Below, one piece after another: positions 43,494-57,360 of a stretch of 64,000 nt of DNA. The position numbers were made by a program, and so were the translations under genes. Source of the stretch: Prostheceraeus crozeri (lineage: Eukaryota; Platyhelminthes; Polycladida; Euryleptidae); the NCBI GenBank assembly GCA_907163375.1, contig CAJQUW010014315.1:1-64000 (forward strand), given 5' to 3'. The notes beneath the pieces are model-generated. The model worked only from the letters and a program-made list of their open reading frames with translations. It searched no databases and was not told where the DNA came from. Numbering within the stretch: position 1 is the stretch's first letter; each line of letters starts with the position of its first letter.

Positions 43494-46400
43494 GTGAAGC
43501 ACTTGAAGGCCACATTGACGATATCACACGTTATTAATGACTAATTAGACATTTACAAAAGTACAGCAATTACTCAAGTTACCCACAGAGCCGTTTACGG
43601 GGCGCAGGATTCCTGATCAAACAGAATTTATCTGCATCATCTATCAACGTCTATGGCTATCAAACGTGAAGCACTTGAAGTCCACATTATCGATATCACA
43701 CGTTATTAATGACTCATTAGACATTTACAAAAGTACAGCAATTACTCAAGTTACACACACACAGAGCCGTTTACGGGGCACAGGATTCCTGATCAAACAG
43801 AATTTATCTGCATCATCTATCAATGTCTATGGCTATCAAACGTGAAGCACTTGAAGTCCACATTATCGATATCACACGTTATTAATGACTCATTAGACAT
43901 TTACAAAGGAACAGCAATTACTCAAGCTACACACGGAGCCGGTTTACGGGGCGCAGGATCCCTGATCAAACAGAATTTATCTGCATCATCTATCAATGTC
44001 TATGACTATCAAACGTGAAGCACTTGAAGGCCACATTATCGATATCACACGTTATGAATGTCTCATTAGATATTTACAAAGGAACAGCAATTACTCAAGT
44101 TACACACACACACACAGAGCCGGTTTACGGGGCGCAGGATCCCTGATCAAACAGAATTTATCTGCATCATCTATCAATGTCTATGACTATCAAACGTGAA
44201 GCACTTGAAGGCCACATTATCGATATCACACGTTATGAATGACTCCTTAGACATTTACAAAGGTACAGCAATTACTCAAGTTACACACAGAGCCGGTTTA
44301 CGGGGCGCAGGATCCCTGATCAAACAGAATTTATCTGCATCATCTATCAATGTCTATGACTATCAAACGTGAAGCACTTGAAGGCCACATTATCGATATC
44401 ACACGTTATGAATGACTCATTAGACATTTACAAAGGAATAGCAATTACTCAAGTTACACACAGAGCCGGTTTACGGGGCGCAGGATCCCTGATCAAACAG
44501 AATTTATCTGCATTATCTATCAACGTCTATGGCTATCAAACGTGAAGCACTTGAAGGCCACATTGACGATATCACACGTTATTAATGACTAATTAGACAT
44601 TTACAAAAGTACAGCAATTACTCAAGTTACACACACAGAGCCGTTTACGGGGCACAGGATCCCTGATCAAACAGAATTTATCTGCATCATCTATCAACGT
44701 CTATGGCTATCAAATGTGAAGCACTTGAAGTCCACATTATCGATATCACACGTTATTAATGACTCATTAGACATTTACAAAGGAACAGCAATTACTCAAG
44801 CTACACACGGAGCCGGTTTACGGGGCGCAGGATTCCTGATCAAACAGAATTTATCTGCATCATCTATCAACGTCTATGGCTATCAAACGTGAAGGACTTG
44901 AAGTCCACATTATCGATATCACACGTTATTAATGACTCATTAGACATTTACATAAGTACAGCAATTACTCAAGTTACAGACACAGAGCCGGTTTACGGGG
45001 CGCAGGATTCCTGATCAAACAGAATTTATCTGCATCATCTATCAACGTCTATGGCTATCAAACGTGAAGGACTTGAAGTCCACATTATCGATATCACACG
45101 TTATTAATGACTCATTAGACATTTACAAAGGAACAGCAATTACTCAAGTTACAGACACAGAGCCGGTTTACGGGGCGCAGGATTCCTGATCAAACAGAAT
45201 TTATCTGCATCATCTATCAATGTCTATGGCTATCAAACGTGAAGCACTTGAAGTCCACATTATCGATGTTGCACGTTATTAATGACTCATTAGACATTTA
45301 CAAAGGAACAGCAATTACTCAAGTTACACACACACACACAGAGCCGGTTTACGGGGCAATGGATCCATGATCAAACAGAATTTATCTGCATCATCTATCA
45401 ATGTCTATGGCTATCAAACGTGAAGCACTTGAAGTCCACATTATCGATATCACACGTTGTGAATGACTCATTAGACATTTACAAAGGAACAGCAATTACT
45501 CAAGTTACACTCAGAGCCGGTTTACGGGCGCAGGATCCCTGATCAAACAGAATTTATCTGCATCATCTATCAATGTCTATGGCTATCAAACGTGAAGCAC
45601 TTGAAGTCCACATTATCGATGTTGCACGTTATTAATGACTCATTAGACATTTACAAAGGAACAGCAATTACTCAAGTTACACACACACACACAGAGCCGG
45701 TTTACGGGGCAATGGATCCATGATCAAACAGAATTTATCTGCATCATCTATCAATGTCTATGGCTATCAAACGTGAAGCACTTGAAGTCCACATTATCGA
45801 TATCACACGTTGTGAATGACTCATTAGACATTTACAAAGGAACAGCAATTACTCAAGTTACACTCAGAGCCGGTTTACGGGCGCAGGATCCCTGATCAAA
45901 CAGAATTTATCTGCATCATCTATCAACGTCTATGGCTATTAAACGTGAAGCACTTGAAGGCCACATTGACGATATCACACGTTATGAATGTCTCATTAGA
46001 TATTTACAAAGGTACAGCAATTACTCAAGTTACACACACACACACAGAGCCGGTTTACGGGGCGCAGGATCCCTGATCAAACAGAATTTATCTGCATCAT
46101 CTATCAATGTCTATGACTATCAAACGTGAAGCACTTGAAGGCCACATTAACGATATCACACGTTATGAATGACTCATTAGACATTTACAAAGGAACAGCA
46201 ATTACTCAAGTTACACACACACACACAGAGCCGGTTTACGGGGCGCAGGATCCCTGATCAAACAGAATTTATCTGCATCATCTATCAATGTCTATGGCTT
46301 TCAAACGTGAAGCACTTGAAGTCCACATTATCGATGTTGCACGTTATTAATGACTCATTAGACATTTACAAAGGAACAGCAATTACTCAAGTTACACACA

Positions 46401-48241
46401 CACACACAGAGCCGGTTTACGGGGCGCAGGATCCCTGATCAAACAGAATTTATCTGCATCATCTATCAATGTCTATGACTATCAAACGTGAAGCACTTGA
46501 AGGCCCCATTATCGATATCACACGTTATGAATGACTCATTAGACATTTACAAAGGTACAGCAATTACTCAAGTTACACACAGAGCCGGTTTACGGGGCGC
46601 AGGATCCCTGATCAAACAGAATTTATCTGCATCATCTATCAATGTCTATGACTATCAAACGTGAAGCACTTGAAGGCCACATTATCGATATCACACGTTA
46701 TGAATGACTCATTAGACATTTACAAAGGAACAGCAATTACTCAAGTTACACACACACACACACAGAGCCGGTTTACGGGGCGCAGGATCCCTGATCAAAC
46801 AGAATTTATCTGCATCATCTATCATGTCTATGGCTATCAAACGTGAAGCACTTGAAGGCCACATTGACGATATCACACGTTATTAATGACTAATTAGACA
46901 TTTACAAAAGTACAGCAATTACTCAAGTTACACACACAGAGCCGTTTACGGGGCGCAGGATTCCTGATCAAACAGAATTTATCTGCATCATCTATCAACG
47001 TCTATGGCTATCAAACGTGAAGGACTTGAAGTCCACATTATCGATATCACACGTTATTAATGACTCATTAGACATTTACAAAAGTACAGCAATTACTCAA
47101 GTTAAACACACACACAGAGCCGGTTTACGGGGCGCAGGATTCCTGATCAAACAGAATTTATCTGCATCATCTATCAACGTCAATGGCTATCAAACGTGAA
47201 GCACTTGAAGGCCACATTAACGATATCACACGTTATTAATGACTAATTAGACATTTACAAAAGTACAGCAATTACTCAAGTTACACACACACAGAGCCGT
47301 TTACGGGGCACAGGATTCCTGATCAAACAGAATTTATCTGCATCATCTATCAACGTCTATGGCTATCAAACGTGAAGCACTTGAAGTCCACATTATCGAT
47401 ATCACACGTTATTAATGACTCATTAGACATTTACAAAAGAACAGCAATTACTCAAGCTACACACGGAGCCGGTTTACGGGGCGCAGGATCCCTGATCAAA
47501 CAGAATTTATCTGCATCATCTATCAATGTCTATGGCTATCAAACGTGAAGCACTTGAAGTCCACATTATCGATATCACACGTTATTAATGACTCATTAGA
47601 CATTTACAAAAGTACAGCAATTACTCAAGTTACACACACACACAGAGCCGGTTTACGGGGCGCAGGATTCCTGATCAAACAGAATTTATCTGCATCATCT
47701 ATTAACGTCTATGGCTATCAAACGTGAAGCACTTGAAGTCCACATTATCGATATCACACGTTATTAATGACTCATTAGACATTTACAAAGGAACAGCAAT
47801 TACTCAAGCTACACACGGAGCCGGTTTACGGGGCGCAGGATCCCTGATCAAACAGAATTTATCTGCATCATCTATCAATGTCTATGACTATCAAACGTGA
47901 AGCACTTGAAGGCCACATTATCGATATCACACGTTATGAATGTCTCATTAGACATTTACAAAGGAACAGCAATTACTCAAGTTACACTCAGAGCCGGTTT
48001 ACGGGCGCAGGATCCCTGATCAAACAGAATTTATCTGCATCATCTATCAATGTCTATGACTATCAAACGTGAAGCACTTGAAGGCCACATTATCGATATC
48101 ACACGTTATTAATGACTCCTTAGACATTTACAAAGGTACAGCAATTACTCAAGTTACACACAGAGCCGGTTTACGGGGCGCAGGATCCCTGATCAAACAG
48201 AATTTATCTGCATCATCTATCAATGTCTATGACTATCAAAC

Positions 48242-51200
48242 GTGAAGCACTTGAAGGCCACATTATCGATATCACACGTTATGAATGACTCATTAGACAT
48301 TTACAAAGGAATAGCAATTACTCAAGTTACACACACACAGAGCCGGTTTACGGGGCGCAGGATCCCTGATCAAACAGAATTTATCTGCATTATCTATCAA
48401 CGTCTATGGTTATCAAACGTGAAGCACTTGAAGGCCACATTGACGATATCACACGTTATTAATGACTAATTAGACATTTACAAAAGTACAGCAATTACTC
48501 AAGTTACACACACAGAGCCGTTTACGGGGCACAGGATCCCTGATCAAACAGAATTTATCTGCATCATCTATCAACGTCTATGGCTATCAAATGTGAAGCA
48601 CTTGAAGTCCACATTATCGATATCACACGTTATTAATGACTCATTAGACATTTACAAAGGAACAGCAATTACTCAAGCTACACACGGAGCCGGTTTACGG
48701 GGCGCAGGATTCCTGATCAAACAGAATTTATCTGCATCATCTATCAACGTCTATGGCTATCAAACGTGAAGGACTTGAAGTCCACATTATCGATATCACA
48801 CGTTATTAATGACTCATTAGACATTTACATAAGTACAGCAATTACTCAAGTTACAGACACAGAGCCGGTTTACGGGGCGCAGGATTCCTGATCAAACAGA
48901 ATTTATCTGCATCATCTATCAACGTCTATGGCTATCAAACGTGAAGGACTTGAAGTCCACATTATCGATATCACACGTTATTAATGACTCATTAGACATT
49001 TACAAAGGAACAGCAATTACTCAAGTTACAGACACAGAGCCGGTTTACGGGGCGCAGGATTCCTGATCAAACAGAATTTATCTGCATCATCTATCAATGT
49101 CTATGGCTATCAAACGTGAAGCACTTGAAGTCCACATTATCGATGTTGCACGTTATTAATGACTCATTAGACATTTACAAAGGAACAGCAATTACTCAAG
49201 TTACACACACACACACAGAGCCGGTTTACGGGGCAATGGATCCATGATCAAACAGAATTTATCTGCATCATCTATCAATGTCTATGGCTATCAAACGTGA
49301 AGCACTTGAAGTCCACATTATCGATATCACACGTTGTGAATGACTCATTAGACATTTACAAAGGAACAGCAATTACTCAAGTTACACTCAGAGCCGGTTT
49401 ACGGGCGCAGGATCCCTGATCAAACAGAATTTATCTGCATCATCTATCAATGTCTATGGCTATCAAACGTGAAGCACTTGAAGTCCACATTATCGATGTT
49501 GCACGTTATTAATGACTCATTAGACATTTACAAAGGAACAGCAATTACTCAAGTTACACACACACACACAGAGCCGGTTTACGGGGCAATGGATCCATGA
49601 TCAAACAGAATTTATCTGCATCATCTATCAATGTCTATGGCTATCAAACGTGAAGCACTTGAAGTCCACATTATCGATGTTGCACGTTATTAATGACTCA
49701 TTAGACATTTACAAAGGAACAGCAATTACTCAAGTTACACACACACACAGAGCCGGTTTACGGGGCGCAGGATCCCTGATCAAACAGAATTTATCTGCAT
49801 CATCTATCAATGTCTATGACTATCAAACGTGAAGCACTTGAAGGCCACATTAACGATATCACACGTTATTAATGACTCATTAGACATTTACAAAGGAACA
49901 GCAATTACTCAAGTTACACACACACATAGCCGTTTACGGGGCACAAGATTCCTGATCAAACAGAATTTATCTGCATCATCTATCAACGTCTATGGCTATC
50001 AAACGTGAAGCACTTGAAGGCCACATTATCGATATCACACGTTATGAATGTCTCATTAGACATTTACAAAGGTACAGCAATTACTCAAGTTACACACACA
50101 CACACAGAGCCGGTTTACGGGGCGCAGGATCCCTGATCAAACAGAATTTATCTGCATCATCTATCATGTCTATGGCTATCAAACGTGAAGCACTTGAAGG
50201 CCACATTGACGATATCACACGTTATTAATGACTAATTAGACATTTACAAAAGTACAGCAATTACTCAAGTTACCCACAGAGCCGTTTACGGGGCGCAGGA
50301 TTCCTGATCAAACAGAATTTATCTGCATCATCTATCAACGTCTATGGCTATCAAACGTGAAGCACTTGAAGTCCACATTATCGATATCACACGTTATTAA
50401 TGACTCATTAGACATTTACAAAAGTACAGCAATTACTCAAGTTACACACACACAGAGCCGTTTACGGGGCACAGGATTCCTGATCAAACAGAATTTATCT
50501 GCATCATCTATCAATGTCTATGGCTATCAAACGTGAAGCACTTGAAGTCCACATTATCGATATCACACGTTATTAATGACTCATTAGACATTTACAAAGG
50601 AACAGCAATTACTCAAGCTACACACGGAGCCGGTTTACGGGGCGCAGGATCCCTGATCAAACAGAATTTATCTGCATCATCTATCAATGTCTATGACTAT
50701 CAAACGTGAAGCACTTGAAGGCCACATTATCGATATCACACGTTATGAATGTCTCATTAGACATTTACAAAGGAACAGCAATTACTCAAGTTACACTCAG
50801 AGCCGGTTTACGGGCGCAGGATCCCTGATCAAACAGAATTTATCTGCATCATCTATCAATGTCTATGACTATCAAACGTGAAGCACTTGAAGGCCACATT
50901 ATCGATATCACACGTTATTAATGACTCCTTAGACATTTACAAAGGTACAGCAATTACTCAAGTTACACACAGAGCCGGTTTACGGGGCGCAGGATCCCTG
51001 ATCAAACAGAATTTATCTGCATCATCTATCAATGTCTATGACTATCAAACGTGAAGCACTTGAAGGCCACATTATCGATATCACACGTTATGAATGACTC
51101 ATTAGACATTTACAAAGGAATAGCAATTACTCAAGTTACACACAGAGCCGGTTTACGGGGCGCAGGATCCCTGATCAAACAGAATTTATCTGCATTATCT

Positions 51201-53859
51201 ATCAACGTCTATGGCTATCAAACGTGAAGCACTTGAAGGCCACATTGACGATATCACACGTTATTAATGACTAATTAGACATTTACAAAAGTACAGCAAT
51301 TACTCAAGTTACACACACAGAGCCGTTTACGGGGCACAGGATCCCTGATCAAACAGAATTTATCTGCATCATCTATCAACGTCTATGGCTATCAAATGTG
51401 AAGCACTTGAAGTCCACATTATCGATATCACACGTTATTAATGACTCATTAGACATTTACAAAGGAACAGCAATTACTCAAGCTACACACGGAGCCGGTT
51501 TACGGGGCGCAGGATTCCTGATCAAACAGAATTTATCTGCATCATCTATCAACGTCTATGGCTATCAAACGTGAAGGACTTGAAGTCCACATTATCGATA
51601 TCACACGTTATTAATGACTCATTAGACATTTACATAAGTACAGCAATTACTCAAGTTACAGACACAGAGCCGGTTTACGGGGCGCAGGATTCCTGATCAA
51701 ACAGAATTTATCTGCATCATCTATCAACGTCTATGGCTATCAAACGTGAAGGACTTGAAGTCCACATTATCGATATCACACGTTATTAATGACTCATTAG
51801 ACATTTACAAAGGAACAGCAATTACTCAAGTTACAGACACAGAGCCGGTTTACGGGGCGCAGGATTCCTGATCAAACAGAATTTATCTGCATCATCTATC
51901 AATGTCTATGGCTATCAAACGTGAAGCACTTGAAGTCCACATTATCGATGTTGCACGTTATTAATGACTCATTAGACATTTACAAAGGAACAGCAATTAC
52001 TCAAGTTACACACACACACACAGAGCCGGTTTACGGGGCAATGGATCCATGATCAAACAGAATTTATCTGCATCATCTATCAATGTCTATGGCTATCAAA
52101 CGTGAAGCACTTGAAGTCCACATTATCGATATCACACGTTGTGAATGACTCATTAGACATTTACAAAGGAACAGCAATTACTCAAGTTACACTCAGAGCC
52201 GGTTTACGGGCGCAGGATCCCTGATCAAACAGAATTTATCTGCATCATCTATCAATGTCTATGGCTATCAAACGTGAAGCACTTGAAGTCCACATTATCG
52301 ATGTTGCACGTTATTAATGACTCATTAGACATTTACAAAGGAACAGCAATTACTCAAGTTACACACACACACACAGAGCCGGTTTACGGGGCAATGGATC
52401 CATGATCAAACAGAATTTATCTGCATCATCTATCAATGTCTATGGCTATCAAACGTGAAGCACTTGAAGTCCACATTATCGATGTTGCACGTTATTAATG
52501 ACTCATTAGACATTTACAAAGGAACAGCAATTACTCAAGTTACACACACACACAGAGCCGGTTTACGGGGCGCAGGATCCCTGATCAAACAGAATTTATC
52601 TGCATCATCTATCAATGTCTATGACTATCAAACGTGAAGCACTTGAAGGCCACATTATCGATATCACACGTTATGAATGTCTCATTAGATATTTACAAAG
52701 GAACAGCAATTACTCAAGTTACACACACACACACACAGAGCCGGTTTACGGGGCGCAGGATCCCTGATCAAACAGAATTGATCTGCATCATCTATCAATG
52801 TCTATGACTATCAAACGTGAAGCACTTGAAGGCCACATTATCGATATCACACGTTATGAATGACTCCTTAGACATTTACAAAGGTACAGCAATTACTCAA
52901 GTTACACACAGAGCCGGGTTACGGGGCGCAGGATCCCTGATCAAACAGAATTTATCTGCATCATCTATCAATGTCTATGACTATCAAACGTGAAGCACTT
53001 GAAGGCCACATTATCGATATCACACGTTATGAATGACTCATTAGACATTTACAAAGGAATAGCAATTACACAAGTTACACACAGAGCCGGTTTACGGGGC
53101 GCAGGATCCCTGATCAAACAGAATTTATCTGCATTATCTATCAACGTCTATGGCTATCAAACGTGAAGCACTTGAAGGCCACATTGACGATATCACACGT
53201 TATTAATGACTAATTAGACATTTACAAAAGTACAGCAATTACTCAAGTTACACACACAGAGCCGTTTACGGGGCACAGGATTCCTGATCAAACAGAATTT
53301 ATCTGCATCATCTATCAACGTCTATGGCTATCAAATGTGAAGCACTTGAAGTCCACATTATCGATATCACACGTTATTAATGACTCATTAGACATTTACA
53401 AAGGAACAGCAATTACTCAAGCTACACACGGAGCCGGTTTACGGGGCGCAGGATTCCTGATCAAACAGAATTTATCTGCATCATCTATCAACGTCTATGG
53501 CTATCAAACGTGAAGGACTTGAAGTCCACATTATCGATATCACACGTTATTAATGACTCATTAGACATTTACAAAGGAACAGCAATTACTCAAGTTACAG
53601 ACACAGAGCCGGTTTACGGGGCGCAGGATTCCTGATCAAACAGAATTTATCTGCATCATCTATCAATGTCTATGGCTATCAAACGTGAAGCACTTGAAGT
53701 CCACATTATCGATGTTGCACGTTATTAATGACTCATTAGACATTTACAAAGGAACAGCAATTACTCAAGTTACACACACACACACAGAGCCGGTTTACGG
53801 GGCAATGGATCCATGATCAAACAGAATTTATCTGCATCATCTATCAATGTCTATGGCTA
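48242..53859 (+). repeat. 16-monomer higher-order repeat, 2,805/2,809 bp
   Basis: From 48,242 to 51,051 there are 16 monomers. Markers recur at this offset: the gcattatctatc variant at 48,388 and 51,193 (2,805 bp), and the paired caatggatccatg variant at 49,238/49,591 and 52,043/52,396 (2,805 bp). Starts left of 48,300 are offset by 2,809 bp instead, because one copy has a CA tract 4 bp longer (near 48,330 versus 51,140). The same marker set occurs once more 3,877 bp to the left (44,511; 45,361; 45,714). The right limit given is approximate: the second copy runs into the 13-monomer repeat near 52.6-53.9 kb. Confidence 0.82.
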
Positions 53860-56800
53860 TCAAACGTGAAGCACTTGAAGTCCACATTATCGATATCACA
53901 CGTTGTGAATGACTCATTAGACATTTACAAAGGAACAGCAATTACTCAAGTTACACTCAGAGCCGGTTTACGGGCGCAGGATCCCTGATCAAACAGAATT
54001 TATCTGCATCATCTATCAACGTCTATGGCTATTAAACGTGAAGCACTTGAAGGCCACATTGACGATATCACACGTTATGAATGTCTCATTAGATATTTAC
54101 AAAGGTACAGCAATTACTCAAGTTACACACACACACACAGAGCCGGTTTACGGGGCGCAGGATCCCTGATCAAACAGAATTTATCTGCATCATCTATCAA
54201 TGTCTATGACTATCAAACGTGAAGCACTTGAAGGCCACATTAACGATATCACACGTTATGAATGACTCATTAGACATTTACAAAGGTACAGCAATTACTC
54301 AAGCTACACACGGAGCCGGTTTACGGGGCGCAGGATCCCTGATCAAACAGAATTTATCTGCATCATCTATCAATGTCTATGGCTATCAAACGTGAAGCAC
54401 TTGAAGTCCACATTGACGATATCACACGTTATTAATGACTAATTAGACATTTACAAAAGTACAGCAATTACTCAAGTTACACACACAGAGCCGTTTACGG
54501 GGCACAGGATTCCTGATCAAACAGAATTTATCTGCATCATCTATCAACGTCTATGGCTATCAAACGTGAAGGACTTGAAGTCCACATTATCGATATCACA
54601 CGTTATTAATGACTCATTAGACATTTACAAAGGAACAGCAATTACTCAAGCTACACACGGAGCCGGTTGACGGGGCGCAGGATTCCTGATCAAACAGAGT
54701 TTATCTGCATCATCTATCAACGTCTATGGCTATCAAACGTGAAGGACTTGAAGTCCACATTATCGATATCACACGTTATTAATGACTCATTAGACATTTA
54801 CAAAAGTACAGCAATTACTCAAGTTACACACACACAGAGCCGGTTTACGGGGCGCAGGATTCCTGATCAAACAGAATTTATCTGCATCATCTATCAATGT
54901 CTATGGCTATCAAACGTGAAGCACTGGAAGTCCACATTATCGATGTTGCACGTTATTAATGGCTCATTAGACATTTACAAAGGAACAGCAATTACTCAAG
55001 CTACACACGGAGCCGGTTTACGGGGCGCAGGATCCCTGATCAAACAGAATTTATCTGCATCATCTATCAACGTCTATGGCTATCAAACGTGAAGCACTTG
55101 AAGTCCACATTATCGATATCACACGTTATGAATGACTCATTAGACATTTACAAAAGTACAGCAATTACTCAAGTTACACACAGAGCCGGTTTACGGGGCG
55201 CAGGATCCCTGATCAAACAGAATTTATCTGCATCATCTATCAATGTCTATGACTATCAAACGTGAAGCACTTGAAGGCCACATTATCGATATCACACGTT
55301 ATGAATGACTCATTAGACATTTACAAAGGAATAGCAATTACACAAGTTACACACAGAGCCGGTTTACGGGGCGCAGGATCCCTGATCAAACAGAATTTAT
55401 CTGCATTATCTATCAACGTCTATGGCTATCAAACGTGAAGCACTTGAAGGCCACATTGACGATATCACACGTTATTAATGACTAATTAGACATTTACAAA
55501 AGTACAGCAATTACTCAAGTTACACACACAGAGCCGTTTACGGGGCACAGGATTCCTGATCAAACAGAATTTATCTGCATCATCTATCAACGTCTATGGC
55601 TATCAAATGTGAAGCACTTGAAGTCCACATTATCGATATCACACGTTATTAATGACTCATTAGACATTTACAAAGGAACAGCAATTACTCAAGCTACACA
55701 CGGAGCCGGTTTACGGGGCGCAGGATTCCTGATCAAACAGAATTTATCTGCATCATCTATCAACGTCTATGGCTATCAAACGTGAAGGACTTGAAGTCCA
55801 CATTATCGATATCACACGTTATTAATGACTCATTAGACATTTACAAAGGAACAGCAATTACTCAAGTTACAGACACAGAGCCGGTTTACGGGGCGCAGGA
55901 TTCCTGATCAAACAGAATTTATCTGCATCATCTATCAATGTCTATGGCTATCAAACGTGAAGCACTTGAAGTCCACATTATCGATGTTGCACGTTATTAA
56001 TGACTCATTAGACATTTACAAAGGAACAGCAATTACTCAAGTTACACACACACACACAGAGCCGGTTTACGGGGCAATGGATCCATGATCAAACAGAATT
56101 TATCTGCATCATCTATCAATGTCTATGGCTATCAAACGTGAAGCACTTGAAGTCCACATTATCGATATCACACGTTGTGAATGACTCATTAGACATTTAC
56201 AAAGGAACAGCAATTACTCAAGTTACACTCAGAGCCGGTTTACGGGCGCAGGATCCCTGATCAAACAGAATTTATCTGCATCATCTATCAACGTCTATGG
56301 CTATTAAACGTGAAGCACTTGAAGGCCACATTGACGATATCACACGTTATGAATGTCTCATTAGATATTTACAAAGGTACAGCAATTACTCAAGTTACAC
56401 ACACACACACAGAGCCGGTTTACGGGGCGCAGGATCCCTGATCAAACAGAATTTATCTGCATCATCTATCAATGTCTATGACTATCAAACGTGAAGCACT
56501 TGAAGGCCACATTAACGATATCACACGTTATGAATGACTCCTTAGACATTTACAAAGGTACAGCAATTACTCAAGCTACACACGGAGCCGGTTTACGGGG
56601 CGCAGGATCCCTGATCAAACAGAATTTATCTGCATCATCTATCAATGTCTATGGCTATCAAACGTGAAGCACTTGAAGTCCACATTGACGATATCACACG
56701 TTATTAATGACTAATTAGACATTTACAAAAGTACAGCAATTACTCAAGTTACACACACAGAGCCGTTTACGGGGCACAGGATTCCTGATCAAACAGAATT

Positions 56801-57360
56801 TATCTGCATCATCTATCAACGTCTATGGCTATCAAACGTGAAGGACTTGAAGTCCACATTATCGATATCACACGTTATTAATGACTCATTAGACATTTAC
56901 AAAGGAACAGCAATTACTCAAGCTACACACGGAGCCGGTTGACGGGGCGCAGGATTCCTGATCAAACAGAGTTTATCTGCATCATCTATCAACGTCTATG
57001 GCTATCAAACGTGAAGGACTTGAAGTCCACATTATCGATATCACACGTTATTAATGACTCATTAGACATTTACAAAAGTACAGCAATTACTCAAGTTACA
57101 CACACACAGAGCCGGTTTACGGGGCGCAGGATTCCTGATCAAACAGAATTTATCTGCATCATCTATCAATGTCTATGGCTATCAAACGTGAAGCACTGGA
57201 AGTCCACATTATCGATGTTGCACGTTATTAATGGCTCATTAGACATTTACAAAGGAACAGCAATTACTCAAGCTACACACGGAGCCGGTTTACGGGGCGC
57301 AGGATCCCTGATCAAACAGAATTTATCTGCATCATCTATCAACGTCTATGGCTATCAAAC
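52817..57360 (+). repeat. 13-monomer higher-order repeat, 2,272 bp, two tandem copies
   Basis: Monomer lengths from 54,038 to 56,310 are 181, 173, 174, 173, 177, 173, 173, 173, 174, 173, 175, 181, 172, summing to 2,272 bp. The same order is found one period earlier and later as far as 57,361, where a 179-bp monomer replaces a 173-bp one. Markers at this offset include gcattatctatc (53,132 and 55,404), caatggatccatg (53,807 and 56,079) and gccggttgacgg (54,663 and 56,935). Private differences are few, for example actcatt versus actcctt near 54,265 and 56,537, so the duplication looks recent. Confidence 0.9.
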
